Below, piece after piece: positions 1-8,334 of a DNA stretch of 64,000 nucleotides. The notes under the pieces were generated by a model. The model was not told the origin of the DNA. It saw nothing but the letters and a program-made list of their open reading frames with translations, and did not search any database. The DNA lies in contig NZ_JAHCBF010000002.1 of assembly GCF_018398395.1 (NCBI RefSeq), forward strand, positions 248,001-312,000, given 5' to 3'. Source of the stretch: Croceicoccus gelatinilyticus. GTDB lineage: Bacteria; Pseudomonadota; Alphaproteobacteria; Sphingomonadales; Sphingomonadaceae. Positions within the stretch are counted from its first letter, which is position 1. The number at the start of each line of letters is the position of its first letter. Both the position numbers and the translations under genes were made by a program.

Positions 1-157
1 CCGCGTGGCCCGTCGGCCGCTCTAAAGATGGCGCGCGCGGTGTCAATCGATCTTTGGGCCCATTCACGCAACTTTCGAAAAAGATTGGACGATTTCGTGA
101 AGGGATATGTACGCCAAGCCATTTGGCGGCGGCGGCATGGACCCGTAGAGTGCATAT

Positions 158-862
158 ATGTCGAACCGAATCCGACGCCGCCCGTTCCTCCGCCTGCCGC
201 GCCGCAGCACCGCCGTGGCGGTTCCGGTGTTTGCACTGATGCTCGCGGCCTGCGCATCGGACCGCCCTGCCCCGCAGCGCACGACGACCAGCGCGCCCAT
301 CGCGCGCCCCGTCACGACGGCAGAGGCGCGGATGTGCCGACGCGAACTGGCCGAACAGGGCGCGGACTTCGTGCCGCTGGATGACTTGCTGACAGGTGGC
401 GGCTGTTCCAGCACCAATGCGGTTACGCTGTTCCACCTTGCCGGCGACAGCAGCCGCTTTGAAGTTACGAACGCCAAGCGGATCGCCTGCCCGCTGTCGC
501 AGACTGTGGCATCATGGGCTCGCTATGGTGTGGACCGCGCCGCGCGTCAGATGCTGGGCAGCGGGATCGTGCGGATCGAGACTTTCGGATCGTACAACTG
601 TCGCAACGTCGCCGGATCGTCACGCCGGTCGGCCCATTCGAACGCCAACGCGCTCGACGTGTCGGGCTTCGTGTTGGCAGATGGCCGCCGCATCACGGTG
701 AAGGACGACTGGGACGGCGGGACCGAGATGGAACGCCGCTTCCTCCGCGTTGTCCAGGCCAGCGCCTGCAAGCGGTTCGGCACCGTCCTCGGCCCCGAAT
801 ACAACGCCGCGCACGAAGATCACTTCCACCTCGAACTGGGCGAAGGCAGCTTCTGCCGCTGA
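158..862 (+). CDS. Extensin-like C-terminal domain lipoprotein (M15-like fold)
   Basis: A 234-residue protein. The N-terminus is basic, then hydrophobic, ending in a lipobox (LAAC), so it is probably a lipoprotein exported to the envelope. The C-terminal half carries HSNANALDVSGF and HEDHFHLEL. These give the spaced His, Asp and His-x-His ligands of the M15/DD-carboxypeptidase-like metal site that characterises the bacterial extensin-like C-terminal domain. A role in cell-wall trimming is inferred from this fold, not shown. The ATG at 158 is the first that leaves a complete signal sequence; the ribosome binding site is weak. Bases 1-157 upstream hold no gene I can support, except possibly the last few codons of an upstream gene ending at 25. 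Confidence 0.85.
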   Translation: MSNRIRRRPFLRLPRRSTAVAVPVFALMLAACASDRPAPQRTTTSAPIARPVTTAEARMCRRELAEQGADFVPLDDLLTGGGCSSTNAVTLFHLAGDSSRFEVTNAKRIACPLSQTVASWARYGVDRAARQMLGSGIVRIETFGSYNCRNVAGSSRRSAHSNANALDVSGFVLADGRRITVKDDWDGGTEMERRFLRVVQASACKRFGTVLGPEYNAAHEDHFHLELGEGSFCR

Positions 863-904
863 CCGGCTTGCCACTGGCGGCCGATTGCCCTACCTCGCCC
901 ACGT

Positions 905-978
905 CATCCGGGGAGTAGCCACCTGCGCCATGTAGCGCAGGCCCGCCGTCGACATACTGGGCCGAGAGGCTCCGGCGC
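905..978 (+). ncRNA. yybP-ykoY manganese riboswitch (aptamer)
   Basis: The two invariant blocks of the yybP-ykoY Mn2+ aptamer are present. GGGGAGTAGCC (910-920) is one. CGTCGACATACT (947-958) is the other, with G in place of the usual A in GTCAACATACT. Between them lies a 7-bp hairpin (922-928 with 935-941). The closing helix P1 can form from CCGG (908-911) and CCGG (972-975), with further GAG/CTC pairing. It lies directly upstream of a GDT1-family transporter, the classical target of this riboswitch. Members of this class bind Mn2+ and switch on exporter genes. Confidence 0.9.
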
Positions 979-1016
979 GTGGGGATTTAATTCCGGCGAG
1001 ACTGCGTGACACCGAA

Positions 1017-1080
1017 CCTCCTGTCCGGCCGGGCGGGGGTGCGGTGTTGCTCATGTCTGCTGCGAATGCCCGGCCCGGAG
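1017..1080 (+). promoter_or_regulatory. Riboswitch expression platform: hairpin covering the Shine-Dalgarno
   Basis: GGCCGGGC (1027-1034) is exactly complementary to GCCCGGCC (1068-1075). CTCC (1018-1021) can pair with GGAG (1077-1080), which is the Shine-Dalgarno for the ATG at 1090. This fits translational control: the helix hides the ribosome binding site unless Mn2+ binding by the upstream aptamer prevents it. The pairing is seen; the switching logic is inferred. Confidence 0.55.
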
Positions 1081-1089
1081 AATTTTTGC

Positions 1090-1662
1090 ATGGAAGCCCT
1101 CTTCACCTCCACCGCCGTCGTCGCGCTGGCCGAGATCGGCGACAAAACGATGCTGCTCGCCATGTTGCTGGCGGCCAGGTATCGCCAGCCATTGCCCATC
1201 GCCTTTGGCATCCTGCTGGCGACATTGGCCAACCATTTCCTTGCCGCGCTGATCGGCGCGCAGGCAGCCGCATGGTTCGATGGCGAGCTGTTCCGCTATC
1301 TCGTCGCGGCGGGGTTTGTCGTCATGGGACTGTGGACGCTGATCCCCGACAAGTTCGAAGAAGACGACAAGCCTAAGTCCCGCGGCGGGGCTTTCCTGAC
1401 CACGCTGGTCGCATTCTTCCTTGTCGAAATCGGCGACAAGACGCAGGTCGCGACGATCGCGCTGGGTGCGCGCTTCTCCGACGCGGTCATGGTCACCATC
1501 GGGACGACGATCGGCATGATGCTGGCCAATGCTCCGGTCCTGTGGCTGGGTGACAGGCTGGCGAACCGGCTGCCGCTGGCGAAGATCCGGATTGCGGCGG
1601 CGCTGCTGTTCGTCGTGGTCGGCCTGTGGCTGGCGGCGGAAACGGCGGGTCTGCTGGGCTGA
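1090..1662 (+). CDS. GDT1/TMEM165 (UPF0016) family manganese exporter
   Basis: A 190-residue membrane protein with two copies of the family hallmark EIGDKT, at residues 15-20 and 113-118. Each sits in a hydrophobic helix bundle, and a charged linker (about residues 87-98) joins the two homologous halves. This is the duplicated architecture of GDT1/TMEM165/MneA cation exporters, which in bacteria move Mn2+ out of the cytoplasm. The ATG at 1090 is chosen over the upstream in-frame start at 1006 because it gives the family N-terminus and sits 9 nt after a GGAG. The Mn2+ riboswitch upstream gives independent support for manganese as the substrate. Confidence 0.9.
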   Translation: MEALFTSTAVVALAEIGDKTMLLAMLLAARYRQPLPIAFGILLATLANHFLAALIGAQAAAWFDGELFRYLVAAGFVVMGLWTLIPDKFEEDDKPKSRGGAFLTTLVAFFLVEIGDKTQVATIALGARFSDAVMVTIGTTIGMMLANAPVLWLGDRLANRLPLAKIRIAAALLFVVVGLWLAAETAGLLG

Positions 1663-1675
1663 GCAAACAGGGTTT

Positions 1676-1710
1676 GCCCGCCGCGACAAGGACACATTGT
1701 CGCGGCGGGC
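1676..1710. terminator. Bidirectional hairpin between convergent genes
   Basis: A perfect 14-bp inverted repeat (1676-1689 with 1697-1710) with a 7-nt loop lies between the ends of the exporter gene (+) and the regulator gene (-). There is no strong U-tract on either side, so terminator strength is uncertain, but position and stability make a shared terminator likely. Confidence 0.7.
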
Positions 1711-1743
1711 CCCCACCAGGTCCCAACCGGACCTTCTGCAGTA

Positions 1744-2361
1744 TCAGTGCAACCAGTCGCCCATCGATGCTTCGAGGCGCAGGCGAACAGCCTCTGCCGC
1801 GTGGCGTGCGCCAAGCTTTTCCATCATGTTGCCGCGGTGGATTTCCACGGTGCGCGGGCTGATATCGAGTTCGCGGGCAATCGCCTTGTTCGAACAGCCC
1901 TGCGCCAGCCGGTCGAGCACTTCGCGTTCGCGGTTCGACAGCATCGAAATCCGCGTACGCGCGTCGAGCGACCGTTTGCGATATTCCGCCTGTGTCGCCG
2001 CCTCGCGAGAGACGCGTTCGATCGCCAGTTCCAGTGCCGGGGGGTGCAGCGGTTTCGACAGGTAATCGAACGCACCCGCGCGCATGGCGGCGACCACGTG
2101 GTCGATACAGGGGCGATTGGCCATGGCGATGACCGGCAGCCAGGCCCCGCGTTCGGCCATGGCATCCACCAGACCCGCGATCCCGCCCGCTTCCGGATCG
2201 TCATGCGCAAGGACGATGCCCTGACGCGGCATGTGCGATGTCAGTTCGAAGGCATCGTCATAGACTTCGGCGTGGTGCCCCATTTCGAACACGGCACGGG
2301 CGAATTGCGCCCGGTTGCGCGGATCGACGTCGACGATGTGAATGATGCTGCGCTTTTCCAT
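1744..2361 (-). CDS. FixJ-like response regulator with degenerate receiver and LuxR HTH
   Basis: A 205-residue FixJ/NarL-type regulator: receiver-like domain at residues 5-120 and a LuxR-type helix-turn-helix at about 139-195 (LSNREREVLD, then KAIARELDISPRTVEIH). The receiver lacks key phosphorylation residues. By alignment to the FixJ motif DLRMP, the acceptor aspartate position is Ala52, the conserved Thr position is Ala81, and only one Asp of the acidic pair is clear. The switch Lys (LSKP, Lys103) remains. It probably binds DNA without conventional phospho-activation. No kinase gene is adjacent. The upstream Anbu operon runs on the same strand, 152 bp away. Targets are unknown. Confidence 0.85.
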   Translation of the reverse strand: MEKRSIIHIVDVDPRNRAQFARAVFEMGHHAEVYDDAFELTSHMPRQGIVLAHDDPEAGGIAGLVDAMAERGAWLPVIAMANRPCIDHVVAAMRAGAFDYLSKPLHPPALELAIERVSREAATQAEYRKRSLDARTRISMLSNREREVLDRLAQGCSNKAIARELDISPRTVEIHRGNMMEKLGARHAAEAVRLRLEASMGDWLH

Positions 2362-2513
2362 GTCCGGGACGATGCCCCGGAAAACTGCGTAAGCGCCATT
2401 AAGGACGATTCCGAAACGGAGGGAATGATTGCGTTAACCACCTGAAACAGCGGAAAACTCTCATCGAAAAGCCGCCGTTTCGGACCAAGGGCACGAAGCC
2501 CTTTACCTTTTCC

Positions 2514-3272
2514 TCACTCCGGATCGTCGATTTCGTCCAGGGAATAGGACGGCAGCGAATGGAACGCGGTGCGTAGTGCCTCGCTCCACCCCGTCGAGAT
2601 CGACTGGAAGAACGGATCGCTGGCATGGATGCGGCGTTCGTGCAGCGGATCGAAATTGTCCCGCTCTATCACCATGAGGTCAAGCGGCATGCCGACCGAC
2701 AGGTTCGCCGCCAGCGTCGAATCCATCGACACCATCAGCAGCTTCACCGCGTCTTCGAAATCCATGTCGCGGTTGTAGGCACGGATGATGATCGGGCGGC
2801 CATATTTCGTCTCACCGATCTGGAAGAAGGGCGTGTCCATCGAAGCTTCAATGAAGTTGCCTTCGGGGTAGATCAGGAACAGGCGCGGCTCCATCCCCGC
2901 GATCTGGCCCGCCACGATGATCGATGCGGTGAACTTGGGCCCGCCCGACATGTGGTCGTTCGATTCCTGCCGCTTGCGGATCGTTTCGGACAGAAGGTCG
3001 CCGATCATCGAGGCGACGCGGAACATCGTGGGTGCGCGCAGGATCGAGGGTTCGCGGTCTTCCGGCGCCTTGGTGCGTTCTTCCAGCAGGCTGATAACCG
3101 CCTGCGTCGTGGCGAGGTTGCCCGCCGTCATCACCGCGATCACCCGCTCGCCCGGAACGGACCAGCTATGCATCTTGCGGAACACGGAGATGTTGTCGAC
3201 GCCCGAATTGGTGCGGGTGTCGCTCATCAGCACCAGCCCCTTGTCCAGCATCATGCCGACGCAATAGGTCAC
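2514..3272 (-). CDS. Anbu-type proteasome-like peptidase
   Basis: A 252-residue protein of the bacterial proteasome-related (Anbu, COG3484) family. After Met removal the N-terminus begins with Thr2 (MTYCVGMMLDKGLVLMSDTR), the expected Ntn-hydrolase nucleophile. The Asp of SDTR and the Lys of the following strand (VFRKMHSW) match the usual catalytic set. Anbu proteins assemble into open helical or lock-washer rings; substrates are unknown. It is the last gene of a five-gene operon, 85 bp after the transglutaminase gene. The association with transglutaminase, alpha-E and ATP-grasp genes is the established conserved context of this family. Confidence 0.9.
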   Translation of the reverse strand: MTYCVGMMLDKGLVLMSDTRTNSGVDNISVFRKMHSWSVPGERVIAVMTAGNLATTQAVISLLEERTKAPEDREPSILRAPTMFRVASMIGDLLSETIRKRQESNDHMSGGPKFTASIIVAGQIAGMEPRLFLIYPEGNFIEASMDTPFFQIGETKYGRPIIIRAYNRDMDFEDAVKLLMVSMDSTLAANLSVGMPLDLMVIERDNFDPLHERRIHASDPFFQSISTGWSEALRTAFHSLPSYSLDEIDDPE

Positions 3273-3357
3273 GAATGTCGCCCTTTCATGGCAAGTCCGG
3301 GCGGTGGGCAGTCCAGTTGCCGCACCGCGAATCCAGCCCGCTTAGCGCAAATGCGCC

Positions 3358-4170
3358 CTATTGTTCCACTGTCTGCTGCGAAACTTCGAGTTCGACGCTC
3401 ATCCGGTCGCTCGTCCCACCGAAGCTGATGCCGGTAATCGGCGCGGCTTCGGAATAGTCCTTGCCGGTCGCGACGCGGACATAGCGGGCATCGGGGCTGA
3501 TCCCGTTGGAGATGTCGAAACCGACCCAACCCAGGTCCTTGATGAACGCTTCGGCCCAAGCGTGCCCTGCTTCCTGCATGACGCGGTCTTCCATCATCAG
3601 GTAGCCCGAGACATAGCGCGCAGGAATGCCGAGATGGCGCGCGCAGCCGATGAAGATATGCGCGTGGTCCTGGCAAACGCCGTGCCCGGCCTCTGCCGCT
3701 TCCTCTGCCGTCGTCTCGCTAGTGGTGCGGCCGGTTTCGTAACGCACGGTATCCAGCACCTTGGCCGACAGTTCGTGCAGCATGCCCAGCCGGTCGTCGC
3801 TGTCGGCCATGCCGGACACGATCGCCTTCATGGCAGAGCCGGGCTTCGTCATCTTCGACTGGCCTGCGAAGTGCCAGATCGGCAAGTGACCTGCATGGCG
3901 GCCGATGATGCCGGAATTGTCGTCCGTGTCGACAAGTCCGCGGCATTCGATCTTCACTTGCTGGATGCCGGGTTCGACGCAGACCAGGGTGGTCGTGTTG
4001 CAGTTGTGGTCCTCGTACTCCAGCTCGCGGTGCGCGCCTTCCATGTCCATCTGCCATTCGATGACGGACTGCCCGCTCGTGCTCTTGGGCGTGAGGCGCA
4101 GGCGTTGCAGCGCGTGGACGACCGGCTCTTCGAAATCGTACCGGGTGCGATGGGTGATTGCGATGCGCAT
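3358..4170 (-). CDS. Transglutaminase-like cysteine protease family protein
   Basis: A 270-residue protein: N-terminal beta-rich domain (residues 1-110, the bacterial transglutaminase-like N-terminal region) followed by a transglutaminase core. The triad is visible as Cys in GVCQDHAH, His in GHAWAEAF and Asp in GFDISNG. No signal peptide, so cytoplasmic. It starts 12 nt after the alpha-E gene stop and precedes the Anbu gene. Known members of this context may form or cleave amide bonds on a peptide or protein tag, but the substrate is not established. Family assignment is firm, function inferred. Confidence 0.88.
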   Translation of the reverse strand: MRIAITHRTRYDFEEPVVHALQRLRLTPKSTSGQSVIEWQMDMEGAHRELEYEDHNCNTTTLVCVEPGIQQVKIECRGLVDTDDNSGIIGRHAGHLPIWHFAGQSKMTKPGSAMKAIVSGMADSDDRLGMLHELSAKVLDTVRYETGRTTSETTAEEAAEAGHGVCQDHAHIFIGCARHLGIPARYVSGYLMMEDRVMQEAGHAWAEAFIKDLGWVGFDISNGISPDARYVRVATGKDYSEAAPITGISFGGTSDRMSVELEVSQQTVEQ

Positions 4171-4182
4171 GGGCAGCTCCGG

Positions 4183-5127
4183 TCAGTCGGTAAAGCGGTA
4201 GTCGGTTTCGACGGCGCGGGCGATGTCGTTGTTGCAGGCGATGAAGTCGCTCAGAAACTCGTGAAGGCCCATGTCGATGACAAGGTCGATGTCCTTGTCC
4301 TGCAGCTTGAGGTCGGCATTGCGCATGACCTCGTGCGCGTGGACTTCCTCGCCATATTGCAGCGCGAGGCTGTGCAGGTTGGACCTGATCTTCGAATAGC
4401 AGAACGAGAGCGAGCGCGGAAAACGCCCGTCGAGGATCAGGAAATCGGCAATGCCGCGCGCGTCCAGCTGGCCTGCATTCAGCCAGCGATAGGCCCGTTC
4501 CGCCCCCAGCGAGCGCAGGATCGTCTCCCACTGCACGTTGTCGAGGCTGGACCCCACGTAGGACAGCGAAGGCAGCAGGACGTAGTACTTTACGTCGAGA
4601 ATGCGGGCGGTGTTGTCTGCACGTTCGATGAAGCTGCCGATGCGTGCGAAGTTGTAAATGTCGTTGCGCAGCATCGACCCGTCCATCGCGCCGCGCACCA
4701 GCGTCGATTCCCGCTTCACGGTATTGATCGCGTCGGCAAGGCCGGACTGGTTGACGGGGCGGGCCAGCAGGTCGTTGAGCTGGAGATAGCTCTCGTTCAC
4801 CGCTTCCCAAAGCTCGCTGGTGATGACGTTGCGGGCCGAGCGCGCATTGCTGCGCACCGCGCCGATCAGCGAGCGGATCGAGTTCGGATTGTCGCGGTCG
4901 CGCAGGATGTGGTTCCACACCTGGATCCCGGCGTAAGTGCCGTGCTGTTCCTGGTAGGAATCGCGCATCCCCGCGGTTTCGATGACCGAGCGCCATTCCT
5001 CTTCGGCGGTAAGGTGATCGCGGGTGAGCGCCATGCGGAAGCCGGTGTCGAGCAGGCGGGCAAGGTTCTCCGCCCGCTCGAGATAGCGGAACATCCAGAA
5101 GACGGCGTTGGCTGAGCGTCCGAGCAT
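4183..5127 (-). CDS. Alpha-E domain protein (COG2307)
   Basis: A 314-residue, largely alpha-helical protein starting MLGRSANAVFWMFRYLERAENLARLLD, a very typical alpha-E N-terminus (quoted in part: ANAVFWMFRYLERAEN). It has no transmembrane segment or recognised catalytic motif. Alpha-E proteins are found almost always beside circularly permuted ATP-grasp and transglutaminase genes, as here. The start lies 5 nt after the ATP-grasp stop codon, so the two are probably made in equal amounts and may act as a complex. Biochemical activity is unknown. Confidence 0.88.
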   Translation of the reverse strand: MLGRSANAVFWMFRYLERAENLARLLDTGFRMALTRDHLTAEEEWRSVIETAGMRDSYQEQHGTYAGIQVWNHILRDRDNPNSIRSLIGAVRSNARSARNVITSELWEAVNESYLQLNDLLARPVNQSGLADAINTVKRESTLVRGAMDGSMLRNDIYNFARIGSFIERADNTARILDVKYYVLLPSLSYVGSSLDNVQWETILRSLGAERAYRWLNAGQLDARGIADFLILDGRFPRSLSFCYSKIRSNLHSLALQYGEEVHAHEVMRNADLKLQDKDIDLVIDMGLHEFLSDFIACNNDIARAVETDYRFTD

Positions 5128-5132
5128 CGTCC

Positions 5133-6563
5133 TTACTCCTCCAGCACCCAGCTGTCTTTCGTACCGCCGCCCTGGCTGGAATTCACCACCAGGCTGCCGC
5201 GTTTCAGCGCGACGCGGGTGAGGCCGCCGGGGGTAATTTCGATACCGTTGGGGCTCATCAGCACGAAGGGACGCAAGTCGACATGGCGCGGGGCGAGACC
5301 TTTCTTGGTCAGGATCGGAACGGTCGAGAGCGAGAGCGTGGGCTGCGCGATGTAATTGTGCGGATTGGCCTTCAGCTTCTCGGTGAACTTTGCGATTTCA
5401 CGCTTCGACGAAGTCGGCCCGATCAGCATGCCGTAGCCGCCCGAACCGTGCACTTCCTTGACGACAAGATCGGCAATGTTGTCGAGGACGTACTTGAGCG
5501 CATCCTCCTCCATGCAGCGATAAGTCTCGACATTGGGAAGCAGCGGCTTCTCGCCGGTATAGAACTCGACGATTTCGGGCATGAAGGAATAGAGCGCCTT
5601 GTCGTCGGCGATGCCGGTGCCCGGCGCATTGGCGATCGTGATGCCGCCGGCGCGATAGACGTCCATGATGCCGGGGACGCCCAGCATGGAATCGGCGCGG
5701 AAGGTCAGCGGATCGAGGAAGTCGTCGTCGACACGGCGATAGAGCACGTCGACAGGCTTGAAACCGCGGGTCGTGCGCATCTGCACGCGCCCGCCGATCA
5801 CGCGAAGATCCGATGCCTCCACCAGTTCGGCGCCCATCTGGTCGGCGAGAAAGGCGTGTTCGTAATATGCCGAATTGTAGATGCCGGGCGTCAGCACCGC
5901 GACGACGGGGCGACCTTCGCAGGCCGGCGGCGCGCAGGCGGCAAGGCTGCGTGCAAGGCGGCGCGGATAGTTCGACACAGGCGCGACCTTCACCCGCGTG
6001 AACAGTTCGGGGAACATCGCCATCATCGTTTCGCGGTTTTCCAACATGTAGGAAACGCCGCTGGGCGTGCGGGCATTGTCTTCCAGCACGTGGAAGTCGT
6101 TGGGGCCGGTGCGCACGAGGTCGATGCCGGTGATGTGGGTGTAAACGCCACCGGGCGGGGTGAACCCGCTCATGTGCGGAAGGTATGCCGGATTGCCGCG
6201 CAGCAGCCATTCAGGCACGCGGCCCGCCTTGATGATTTCCTGCCGGTGGTAAAGATCGTGCAAGAAAGCGTTGAGCGCCCTCACCCGCTGTTCGATCCCG
6301 CGTGACAGGCGGCGCCATTCTTGCGCGGTGACGATGCGCGGCACCGGATCGAAGGGGATCAGCCGTTCCTCGGCATCGTCCTGACCATAGACGTTGAAGG
6401 TGATGCCGGTTTTGCGAAAGAACGCCTCGGCTTCCTGGTGCTTGCGCTTCAGACCTTGCGGGTCCTGTTCGTCGTACCAGTCCCGGTATCCTTCGTAGGC
6501 AGCGCGTACCCCTCCTTCGGCGTCGATCATCTCGTCGAAATTGTCGGGGCTATGTGCGCTCAT
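5133..6563 (-). CDS. Circularly permuted type 2 ATP-grasp protein
   Basis: A 476-residue ATP-grasp family protein (COG2308). It shows the characteristic N-terminal block with YGQDDAEERLIPFDP and a permuted ATP-grasp core including the glycine-rich KEVHGSGGYGMLIG loop and VDLRPFVL. ATP-grasp enzymes make carboxylate-amine bonds; in this context a peptide tag or small peptide is suspected. The start at 6563 is set by a 4-nt ATGA overlap with the upstream hydrolase stop codon. A longer in-frame reading to 6767 would run inside that gene and has no family similarity. The C-terminus joins the alpha-E gene with 5 nt between. Confidence 0.88.
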   Translation of the reverse strand: MSAHSPDNFDEMIDAEGGVRAAYEGYRDWYDEQDPQGLKRKHQEAEAFFRKTGITFNVYGQDDAEERLIPFDPVPRIVTAQEWRRLSRGIEQRVRALNAFLHDLYHRQEIIKAGRVPEWLLRGNPAYLPHMSGFTPPGGVYTHITGIDLVRTGPNDFHVLEDNARTPSGVSYMLENRETMMAMFPELFTRVKVAPVSNYPRRLARSLAACAPPACEGRPVVAVLTPGIYNSAYYEHAFLADQMGAELVEASDLRVIGGRVQMRTTRGFKPVDVLYRRVDDDFLDPLTFRADSMLGVPGIMDVYRAGGITIANAPGTGIADDKALYSFMPEIVEFYTGEKPLLPNVETYRCMEEDALKYVLDNIADLVVKEVHGSGGYGMLIGPTSSKREIAKFTEKLKANPHNYIAQPTLSLSTVPILTKKGLAPRHVDLRPFVLMSPNGIEITPGGLTRVALKRGSLVVNSSQGGGTKDSWVLEE

Positions 6564-7498
6564 GCCGGGTCCGTTTGTTGTGTTTCGGGAATGTCGGGAT
6601 TGTCGAGATCGCAGGGCGGGTCGGCCAGTACGCTTGCCACCGCCTCGATCGCGGCGGGGTGCCATGCAAAACCCATGTGCGTGCAGCGAACATGCATCGC
6701 GAGATCGCGTTCGCCCGGGCGGCCGCAGGCGCAGTGGCGATGGACGATGCCGTCCTGCGCGCTCCACAAGGCGACGGTCGGGACGGCAGGCTTGGCCGCG
6801 AAATCCTCACCCACCGGCGGTTCGTCGACCGGGTGGCCGACCAGCCAGTGATAGATGCGCCATGCGTTGTTGCCGTGCATGTCGCCGGAAAAGGGCGAAC
6901 CCATCGTCACGACCATTTCGACATGGTCGGGAAGCTGCTTCGCCACTTCACGCGCGAAGACGCCGCCAAGGCTCCATCCCACCAGCGTGATCTTGCGCCC
7001 CTCGGCGCGGGACACGCGTTCGATACGGGAAAGGAGCCGGTCAAACCGGTCTTCGCTCGCCCCGAGATTCCAGCCAAGCCCCCAGTCGGTTACCGAGTGC
7101 CCAGCCTTGTTCAGCGCGTCGCGCATCGCGGCCATACGCCACGGGTGCGATCCAAAGCCGGGCAGCAACATGACCGAGCGCGGGTTCGATACTTGGGCAA
7201 TCTGTGGCTTGCCATGGATCGCGGAATAGAGGTGCGGAAAGGCGAGCGAGGCGAATTCGGAAATCAGCAGGCGCGAAGGCGGCGTCGACACGCCATCGGG
7301 CTGCGGGCGCGAGGCCAGCGAATGACGGCGGCGAAATTCGGCAAGCAGGAGGCTGAACCCCCGGCCCGGCTTTTTCGGCCCCTTCGCCTTTTCCGAAGCG
7401 ACTGATGAAGTACCCTCCGCATCAGGCAGCCGAGCTTCGACCACGGCGCTAACGCCGCGTTTCGAAACCTTGCTGTCTTGCGTGGTCGCCATGGTCAT
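6560..7498 (-). CDS. Alpha/beta hydrolase, first gene of the Anbu operon
   Basis: A 312-residue alpha/beta-hydrolase. The nucleophile elbow is GWSLGG (Ser176), a likely acid is in WSAQDG, and a late His in CTHMGFAWHP completes the triad. The oxyanion region is LLPGFGSHPW. Residues 1-70 are a basic, low-complexity extension with no signal peptide. The gene overlaps the ATP-grasp start by 4 nt (ATGA), so it is co-translated with the ATP-grasp/alpha-E/transglutaminase/Anbu set, of which it is not an obligate member in other organisms. Substrate unknown; esterase or lipase activity is a guess from the fold. Met at 7492 is an alternative start. Confidence 0.85.
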   Translation of the reverse strand: MTMATTQDSKVSKRGVSAVVEARLPDAEGTSSVASEKAKGPKKPGRGFSLLLAEFRRRHSLASRPQPDGVSTPPSRLLISEFASLAFPHLYSAIHGKPQIAQVSNPRSVMLLPGFGSHPWRMAAMRDALNKAGHSVTDWGLGWNLGASEDRFDRLLSRIERVSRAEGRKITLVGWSLGGVFAREVAKQLPDHVEMVVTMGSPFSGDMHGNNAWRIYHWLVGHPVDEPPVGEDFAAKPAVPTVALWSAQDGIVHRHCACGRPGERDLAMHVRCTHMGFAWHPAAIEAVASVLADPPCDLDNPDIPETQQTDPA

Positions 7499-7626
7499 CC
7501 CGTCAGTCTTAGCAAAAGCCTTCGCAGGTGCAAAACGATTGAATTGCAGTTGCGAAATTGCCGCCCTGTTCTCCCAACGCGCCGGATTGGCAGTAGTTTC
7601 CGCTTTTCCCGATCAGCCAATCCCAA

Positions 7627-8217
7627 TCAGCTTGGGCACTCCCCCGTGCGCTTGCTGGTCACGTGCATCTTCATGGCCATGCGTCCGCCCGGCAGGTTCG
7701 CCGATGTCATGTCCATCGCCATGTCCATTTCCGAACTGGTTTCGGTGCCGGTGCCGCTCATCGTCATCGTGCCGCTGGCGTCGGGATTGTCACAAATCAT
7801 CTTGCCGGCGAACTTGCCGCCATCGACCTTGAAACTGTCGACCGTGCAGCCTTCCTGCTGCGCCTTGGCCAGTTCCTCGAAGCCTTTCTCCGCCTCGTCC
7901 GGCGTCAGGCAGCGGCTGGTCGTGCGCGACAGCGATGCACGCATCATGTCCTTCATCTGCTGCGCCTGGGCGGCGGGAACGCCCGGAATTTCAAGCTCCA
8001 CCAGTTCGGCGGTCGAAGTGTACTGGCCGGGCTTGGGAAGGATCGCCTTCTTCATCTCGGCGGCGATCTCGTCCTCGCTCATGCCCTCGGGCGCGACCAT
8101 CGCTTCTTCCGCAACGGTTTCGTCTGCCTGCTCTGCGGGTTCATCCGAACCGCAGGCAGCCAGCGCAAACGGCGCAAGGCACAGGACAGCAAGCCTCGAT
8201 GCGGGGCGGATATGCAT
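7627..8217 (-). CDS. DUF3617-type lipoprotein
   Basis: A 196-residue secreted lipoprotein: a signal sequence ending LAAC, then an acidic low-complexity linker rich in Glu/Ala, then the DUF3617 region with LPKPGQYTSTAELVELEIPG, two conserved Cys-containing segments (SRCLTPDEA, GKMICDN) and a Met-rich strand near the C-terminus. The function of DUF3617 proteins is unknown. The start at 8217 is preferred over 8286 because it begins the signal peptide directly (MHIRPASR). It stands alone between the hydrolase operon and the J-domain gene. Confidence 0.8.
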   Translation of the reverse strand: MHIRPASRLAVLCLAPFALAACGSDEPAEQADETVAEEAMVAPEGMSEDEIAAEMKKAILPKPGQYTSTAELVELEIPGVPAAQAQQMKDMMRASLSRTTSRCLTPDEAEKGFEELAKAQQEGCTVDSFKVDGGKFAGKMICDNPDASGTMTMSGTGTETSSEMDMAMDMTSANLPGGRMAMKMHVTSKRTGECPS

Positions 8218-8334
8218 TTGGTTCTCTCCGAAGGACTGGACAGTCGTTGACGGTGGGCACGCTAGACCACGGCCCCGCGATTGCAACAGTCGTTGGAGGG
8301 GCCCGCGCCGGTGCGAGCGCCCGAAGCGCCGGAT

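Noticed and set aside
1-25. C-terminal codons of an upstream gene ending RVARRPL
   Set aside because: Only eight codons, which cannot be distinguished from chance.
3361-5115. A 584-codon plus-strand frame across the transglutaminase and alpha-E genes
   Set aside because: It spans two genes on the other strand that are clearly identified and operon-coupled.
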